Below, piece by piece: positions 60,009 through 64,000 of a stretch of 64,000 nucleotides of DNA. Origin of the DNA: Herbaspirillum sp. alder98. GTDB taxonomy: Bacteria; Pseudomonadota; Gammaproteobacteria; Burkholderiales; Burkholderiaceae_D. The stretch lies in assembly GCF_020179755.1 (NCBI RefSeq), contig NZ_JAIUCY010000003.1, forward strand, positions 434,001-498,000, given 5' to 3'. The notes beneath the pieces were generated by a model. The model did no database searches. It had not been told where the DNA came from and saw only the letters and a list, made by a program, of their open reading frames with translations. The translations under genes were made by a program, and so were the position numbers. Each line of letters opens with the position of its first letter. The stretch's first letter is position 1.

Positions 60009-60112
60009 GAGGGTCCTGACGTCTCCGACGCGGACCCGCTGGCTGTTTGCTTTTGTGCGCAGGCCGCTTTGTTAAGGGTGCCCCGACTGGCGCCGGGACT
60101 CCCGGAAATAAA

Positions 60113-60446
60113 GTGATGCAGGCCGGTAGGCCGGATTCTGTTACGGCGGTTGCCCGCTATGACAGCCATTCCTCTAGGCGCCGGATTACTCCGGCGCTCA
60201 AGCTTTCTACCCGCACGCTCCGCGAGCAGCATCACCGCGTGCCTATTTGAAATTGCTCCAGGTGGAGGTTACCGCGTTTCACCGTAACTAAATACGCTCG
60301 TCTCTGTGGCCCTGTTCCTCGCCTTATACCGGCTTGCACCGGCTTTCGGCGGACGGCCGTTAACCGTCACCCCGCTCTATGGAGTCCGGACCTTCCTCCC
60401 GCCACACCCCGAAAGGCGCAGCCAGCGGCTGTCTGGCCTGCATCGG
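60113..60446 (-). ncRNA. rnpB: RNase P RNA (type A)
   Basis: Read on the minus strand it begins with GATGCAGGCCAGACAG and ends with GGCCTGCATC, which pair as the closing P1 helix. Inside are GGGAGGAAGGTCCGGACTCC, the near-universal GGAAxxTCCGG region, and the GAGGAATGGCTGTCA-type 3' core, plus AGAGGAAAGT-like loop pairs. It is the catalytic RNA that matures tRNA 5' ends. A good -10 box lies just upstream. Ends are estimated within a few bases. Confidence 0.95.
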
Positions 60447-60451
60447 GCGCC

Positions 60452-60457
60452 ATTGTA
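60452..60457 (-). promoter_or_regulatory. -10 element of rnpB
   Basis: TACAAT on the minus strand, six bases before the inferred rnpB 5' end. No strong -35 was seen. Confidence 0.55.
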
Positions 60458-60597
60458 CCGCAGCCGCGCGCCCAAAGCCGCACGCAGACACGCACAATGA
60501 TTGTGTAACATTGCACGATGCCGATTCGGCATAAGACACCGCACGGCATTGTTCGTATAGTGGACTGCCGCGATCATAGAAACCTAGACCACACACC

Positions 60598-61863
60598 ATG
60601 CATATCTGTGTATTGGGCGCCGGCATCATCGGCGTGACAAGCGCTTACCGCCTCCTGCAGGATGGCCATCAGGTTACCCTGATCGATGCCAGCAATGCCC
60701 CGGGCAGCGGCACCAGCCTGGGCAATGGCGCCCAGTTGAGCTATTCGTATGTAGCGCCCCTGGCCGATCCCTCGGTGTGGTCCAAATGGTCTTACTACCT
60801 CTTCAGCAGCGACTCGCCGCTGACCTTCAAGCCGACCCTGGAGCTGCAGCAGTACCGCTGGCTGTTCGAGTTCCTGCGCTGCTGCAATGCCGATCGCGTA
60901 CAACGCACCACCATCGACCTGCTGCAACTGGCCTTCTTCAGCCGCGACCAGCTGCAGCAGTGGAACGCGCCACTGAACCTGCCATTCGACCACCAGGCCT
61001 CCGGCAAGCTGGTCATGTTCACCGATCCCGCCGCGCTCGATGCAGCCCGACGCCAGGTGCAGTTCCAGGCCCGGTTCGGCTGCCAGCAGGAAGTGCTCGA
61101 CGCGGCGCGCTGCATCGCCATCGAGCCCAGCCTGGGCCAGTCGCAGCGGGACTGGGCCGGCGGCGTCCATACCCCCAGCGAAGAAGCCGGCGACTGCCCG
61201 CAGTTCTGCCGCGCGCTGGTGTCGGTGATGCAATCGAACCCCGATTTTCGCTTCGTGGGCGGCGCCCGGGCCAGTGCCGTGCGCACCGACGCCGGTGCGC
61301 TGCGCGCGGTGCAGGCGGGCGGCCAATGGATCGAGGCCGAGCGCTTCGTGCTGGCGCTGGGCGCCGACAGCGGCGCCTTTGCGCAACTGGTCGGACTGGC
61401 GTTGCCGCTCTATCCGCTCAAGGGCTACAGCATTACCGTGCCGCTCGACGACGAGGCCAGCCGCCAGGCGGCGCCCCAGGTCTCGATCACCGACATCTCG
61501 CGCAAGATCGTCTATGCCCGCCTGGGCCAGCGCCTGCGCGTGGCGGGTCGCATCGAACTGGTCGGTCGGGATGCCAGCATCGGCCAACGCGCCATCGATG
61601 AACTCAGGCAAGGCGTGCGCGAACTGTTTCCCGCGTGCGCAATGGGCGCCGACTCGACCCTGTCGCCCTGGGCCGGGTTTCGCCCGGCCACGCCCAGCGG
61701 GGTGCCGATCATCGGCGCCTCGCCGGTGGCCAACCTCTATCTCAATATCGGGCAAGGCGCATTGGGCTGGACCCTGGCCTGCGGCAGCGCGGCGCTGCTG
61801 GCCGACCAGATCGCCGGGCGCAAGAGCGCCATCGACGCCGCGCCATTCCGCTGGCAGCAATAA
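60598..61863 (+). CDS. dadA: D-amino-acid dehydrogenase small subunit family (DadA-like)
   Basis: 421 residues. The N-terminal FAD motif is CVLGAGIIGVTSAYRLLQDGHQVTLID; DAO-fold body with FVLALGADS; C-terminal PWAGFRPATPSGVPIIG and GQGALGWTLACGSAALLADQIAG. DadA oxidises D-amino acids to 2-oxoacids and ammonia at the membrane. No alanine racemase (dadX) gene is adjacent. It is divergent from rnpB and followed by an aldolase gene. Confidence 0.85.
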   Translation: MHICVLGAGIIGVTSAYRLLQDGHQVTLIDASNAPGSGTSLGNGAQLSYSYVAPLADPSVWSKWSYYLFSSDSPLTFKPTLELQQYRWLFEFLRCCNADRVQRTTIDLLQLAFFSRDQLQQWNAPLNLPFDHQASGKLVMFTDPAALDAARRQVQFQARFGCQQEVLDAARCIAIEPSLGQSQRDWAGGVHTPSEEAGDCPQFCRALVSVMQSNPDFRFVGGARASAVRTDAGALRAVQAGGQWIEAERFVLALGADSGAFAQLVGLALPLYPLKGYSITVPLDDEASRQAAPQVSITDISRKIVYARLGQRLRVAGRIELVGRDASIGQRAIDELRQGVRELFPACAMGADSTLSPWAGFRPATPSGVPIIGASPVANLYLNIGQGALGWTLACGSAALLADQIAGRKSAIDAAPFRWQQ

Positions 61864-61903
61864 AAGCTTTCACGTCCGCCTGAGAAGCTTTCACCGACGG
61901 TGA
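61864..61903 (+). repeat. Direct repeat and palindrome upstream of the aldolase gene
   Basis: AAGCTTTCAC at 61864-61873 and 61885-61894, starting 21 bases apart (two helical turns). The second copy runs into TCACC-GAC-GGTGA (61891-61903). Likely a regulator site for the gene at 61967. Confidence 0.45.
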
Positions 61904-61966
61904 CCATGGCAGGTCCGGTTTTGCGACTAAGATGAGCGCTGACCGAACCACCATGGAGACCTCGAC

Positions 61967-62719
61967 ATGCGAGAAAACAAGCTGCGCACGCTGTTCGCGC
62001 AAAAGCAGATGGCCTTGACCGGCTGGGTATCGATGGGCGATTCGCTGCTGACCGAGGTCATCGCCAGCTGCGGCTATGACGCCGTCACCGTCGATCTGCA
62101 GCACGGGCTGTTCTCGATCGAGTCGGCCGTGCCGATGCTGCAAGCCATCTCGAGCACCGGCGCGGTGCCGCTGGTGCGCTGTTCGGAAAACGGCCTGGGC
62201 GAAATCAACAAGCTGCTCGACGCCGGCGCCTATGGCGTCATCTGTCCGCTGATCAACACTGCCGAGGACGCCGAACGGTTCGTCCGGGCTTGCCACTATT
62301 CGCCTCGCGGAGGACGCAGCTACGGCCCGGCGCGCGGGTTCCTGTACGGTGGCGCCGATTACTTCAGCGAGGCCAATCGCACCATCCTGACGCTGGCGAT
62401 GATCGAGACCAACCAGGGTTTCGCCAATGCCGAAGCGATCCTGCAGGTGCCCGACCTGGACGGCATCTTCATCGGCCCGGCCGATCTCAATATCGAAATG
62501 GGCCTGGTCCCGGACAACTACGAAGCGCCGCAACTGAACGACGCCATCCGCTCGCTGGTCGACCTGGGCAAACGTCATGGCAAGTATGTGGGTATCTTCG
62601 CCGGCACCATGGACATGGCGCAACGCATGAAGGAGTTCGGGCTCGACCTGATCGCGCCGGGCACCGATATCCAGTTGCTCAAGGCAGAAGCAACACGTCG
62701 CATCGCCGCGCTACGCTAG
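61967..62719 (+). CDS. HpcH/HpaI-family class II aldolase
   Basis: 250 residues, GGAG eight bases before the ATG. HpcH/HpaI fold: VTVDLQHGLFSIESAVPML near residue 40, RARGF-type loop (ARGFLYGGADYF), the metal Glu in MIETNQGFANAEAIL and Asp in GIFIGPADLNIEMG. It cleaves or forms 4-hydroxy-2-oxoacids such as 2-dehydro-3-deoxyglucarate with Mg or Mn. Specificity is not readable; the D-amino-acid dehydrogenase next door suggests 2-oxoacid metabolism. Confidence 0.88.
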   Translation: MRENKLRTLFAQKQMALTGWVSMGDSLLTEVIASCGYDAVTVDLQHGLFSIESAVPMLQAISSTGAVPLVRCSENGLGEINKLLDAGAYGVICPLINTAEDAERFVRACHYSPRGGRSYGPARGFLYGGADYFSEANRTILTLAMIETNQGFANAEAILQVPDLDGIFIGPADLNIEMGLVPDNYEAPQLNDAIRSLVDLGKRHGKYVGIFAGTMDMAQRMKEFGLDLIAPGTDIQLLKAEATRRIAALR

Positions 62720-62835
62720 GGCTTCGGCATCGAAGATGTTTTGGGAATCATCCTATATAAACACACACCGCGTTTCCCGATAATTCCATCCCGGGGCAAC
62801 GCGATGTCGCATGTCCTTTTCCAAATGGATCGGAC

Positions 62836-63099
62836 ATGTCGACACCACCACCTTCGTACCCACTCACATTGGCACAGTATGCCGCAGCCATTGCGCTGGG
62901 CATCGCCGGACTGCTGATGCTGCTGGCGATGGCGATGCACTATCGCCCGCCCGCAGCCGTTGCCTTCCCCCAGCAGATAACCCAGGCCAGCGCCACATCA
63001 CCGCCCACCCTGCGGCGCGAACTGTACAACGGGTGCCGCGTGCCGCCAGAGCAGCCGCGCATGCGCCAGCGCAAGACTGCGCTGCGCGTCGCTACCTGA
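62836..63099 (+). CDS. Small single-span membrane protein, unknown
   Basis: 87 residues with a GGA-type site. One hydrophobic helix (residues 14-33: AAAIALGIAGLLMLLAMAM), then a Pro- and Arg-rich tail with one Cys. No family recognised. It ends five bases before the convergent aldo/keto reductase gene. Existence rests on the open frame and ribosome site only. Confidence 0.45.
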   Translation: MSTPPPSYPLTLAQYAAAIALGIAGLLMLLAMAMHYRPPAAVAFPQQITQASATSPPTLRRELYNGCRVPPEQPRMRQRKTALRVAT

Positions 63100-63103
63100 A
63101 CCC

Positions 63104-64000
63104 TCAACGCACCAGCGTGCGTCCGAAGAACGGATAGTTAGGATCGTTATAGCCGTGCGTGGAGGCATGTCCCGGCGTGACCAGCGAATCGACCAGGGCC
63201 TCTTCTTCAGCGCTGATGGCGAGCGTGACGGCGTCGTAATAGTCTTCCATCTGCGCCAGCGTGCGCGGACCGGCAATGACGCTGCTGACGACCTGGTTGG
63301 CCAGCACCCAGGCGGTGGCGAACTGACCCAGCTTGATGCCGCGCGCGGCGCAATGTTCTTGCAGGCGCTGGGCGATCAACAGCGATTCCTCGCGGAACTC
63401 GGTTTCCATCATGCGCTTGTCGCCACGCCCGGCCCGGCTGTCCTCGGGCGGCTTGGTGCCCGGCTGGTATTTGCCGGTCAACACCCCACGCGCGATCGGG
63501 CTGTAGGGGACCACGCCCAGGCCATGATGGTCGCAGGCCGGCAGGATCTCGACTTCCGGCTGGCGGTTCAACAGGTTGTAGTAGGGCTGGCACACCAATG
63601 GCTGCGGCACATTGTTCTTTTCACACAGGCGCACCATCTCGCCGATGCGCCAGCCACGGAAATTGGACACGCCGAAGCCACGGATCTTGCCGGCCCGGAT
63701 CAGGTCACCCAGCGATTGCACCGCTTCTTCCAGGTTCTCGTCGGCATAGTCGCGATGCAGGTACAGGATATCCAGGTGGTCGGTCTGCAGGCGCTTGAGG
63801 ATGGCGTCGGTCTCGCGCACGATCCAGCTGCGCGAATAATGCGACTCGTTCGGCGCCTGGGTCATCGGATTGCCGAGCTTGCTGGCCAGCACCCAGTGCT
63901 GGCGCTGCCCCTTGAGCAGCATGCCCACCATTTCTTCCGAGCGGCCCTTGGTATAGACGTCGGCGGTATCGATGAAATTGACGCCATGCTCGCGCGCCGA
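63104..64000 (-). CDS. Aldo/keto reductase (partial, N-terminus beyond right edge)
   Basis: 298 residues visible to the stop. Characteristic segments: GVNFIDTADVYTKGRSEE (catalytic Asp and Tyr region) at the right edge, LKRLQTDHLDILYLHRDY, IRGFGVSNFRGW, GVVPYSPIARGVLTGKY and AGPRTLAQMEDYY. TIM-barrel NADPH-dependent reductase of the YajO/Tas type. The start codon and first about 40 residues lie outside the window. Confidence 0.9.
   Translation of the reverse strand, partial: SAREHGVNFIDTADVYTKGRSEEMVGMLLKGQRQHWVLASKLGNPMTQAPNESHYSRSWIVRETDAILKRLQTDHLDILYLHRDYADENLEEAVQSLGDLIRAGKIRGFGVSNFRGWRIGEMVRLCEKNNVPQPLVCQPYYNLLNRQPEVEILPACDHHGLGVVPYSPIARGVLTGKYQPGTKPPEDSRAGRGDKRMMETEFREESLLIAQRLQEHCAARGIKLGQFATAWVLANQVVSSVIAGPRTLAQMEDYYDAVTLAISAEEEALVDSLVTPGHASTHGYNDPNYPFFGRTLVR

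Noticed and set aside
59948..60629. Several small frames across 59948-60629
   Set aside because: They lie in or beside the RNase P RNA and its promoter; the structured RNA explains the sequence.

Overview
The window is 64 kb of GC-rich DNA from a beta-proteobacterium of the order Burkholderiales, most likely Oxalobacteraceae and Herbaspirillum-like. The evidence is the block mraZ-rsmH-ftsL-ftsI-murE-murF-mraY-murD-ftsW-murG-murC-ddl-ftsQ-ftsA-ftsZ, then peroxiredoxin, lpxC, a DUF721 gene, an M23 peptidase, secA, argJ, an AAA ATPase, a NUDIX gene, yacG, zapD, coaE and pilD. The genus is an inference from gene order and protein style; no rRNA is present.

Layout. (1) 1-4411, minus strand: four overlapping or closely spaced genes for exported proteins. 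Two have a FlgT/CsgG-like layout and one of these is a lipoprotein running off the left edge. This is the least explained part of the window. (2) 4445-6127: AT-richer DNA with a MASE1-like membrane protein divergent from a MarR-type regulator. (3) 6128-12539, plus strand: a flavin-dependent acyl-CoA-dehydrogenase-like monooxygenase, a NitT/TauT-type ABC importer, an NTF2-like protein, a zinc-independent quinone oxidoreductase and an alpha/beta-hydrolase-fold protein with unusual active-site positions. Together they look like uptake and breakdown of an unknown organic substrate. (4) 12597-19251, minus strand: a polyamine/opine-type ABC importer mixed with a three-part flavin/iron-sulfur amine oxidase. 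It is divergent from an IclR regulator paired with a 2-hydroxyacid dehydrogenase (19417-21227).

(5) 21368-27745, plus strand: a CNNM/CorC-type transporter, a short PilB/GspE ATPase, a frameshifted PilC/GspF gene, prepilin peptidase, coaE, zapD and yacG. (6) 27808-37472, mostly minus strand: NUDIX, ATPase, argJ, a DUF2272 lipoprotein, secA, M23 peptidase, dciA-like DUF721 (plus strand), lpxC and peroxiredoxin. (7) 37621-55599, minus strand: the division and cell wall (dcw) cluster, transcribed from a promoter overlapped by four MraZ-type boxes with 10-bp periodicity. MurD carries an insert of about 175 residues. (8) 56341-64000: HU, a DUF1120 protein, a DUF1348-TetR operon with a palindromic operator, an enoyl-CoA hydratase/3-hydroxyisobutyryl-CoA hydrolase, RNase P RNA, a D-amino-acid dehydrogenase, an HpcH/HpaI aldolase, a small membrane protein and a partial aldo/keto reductase.

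Within the dcw cluster nearly every junction is an ATGA or similar 1-4 base overlap, so the genes are probably translationally coupled. The exception is a roughly 300-base leader before ftsZ with a short tandem repeat. No tRNA, CRISPR array, insertion sequence or prophage was seen.
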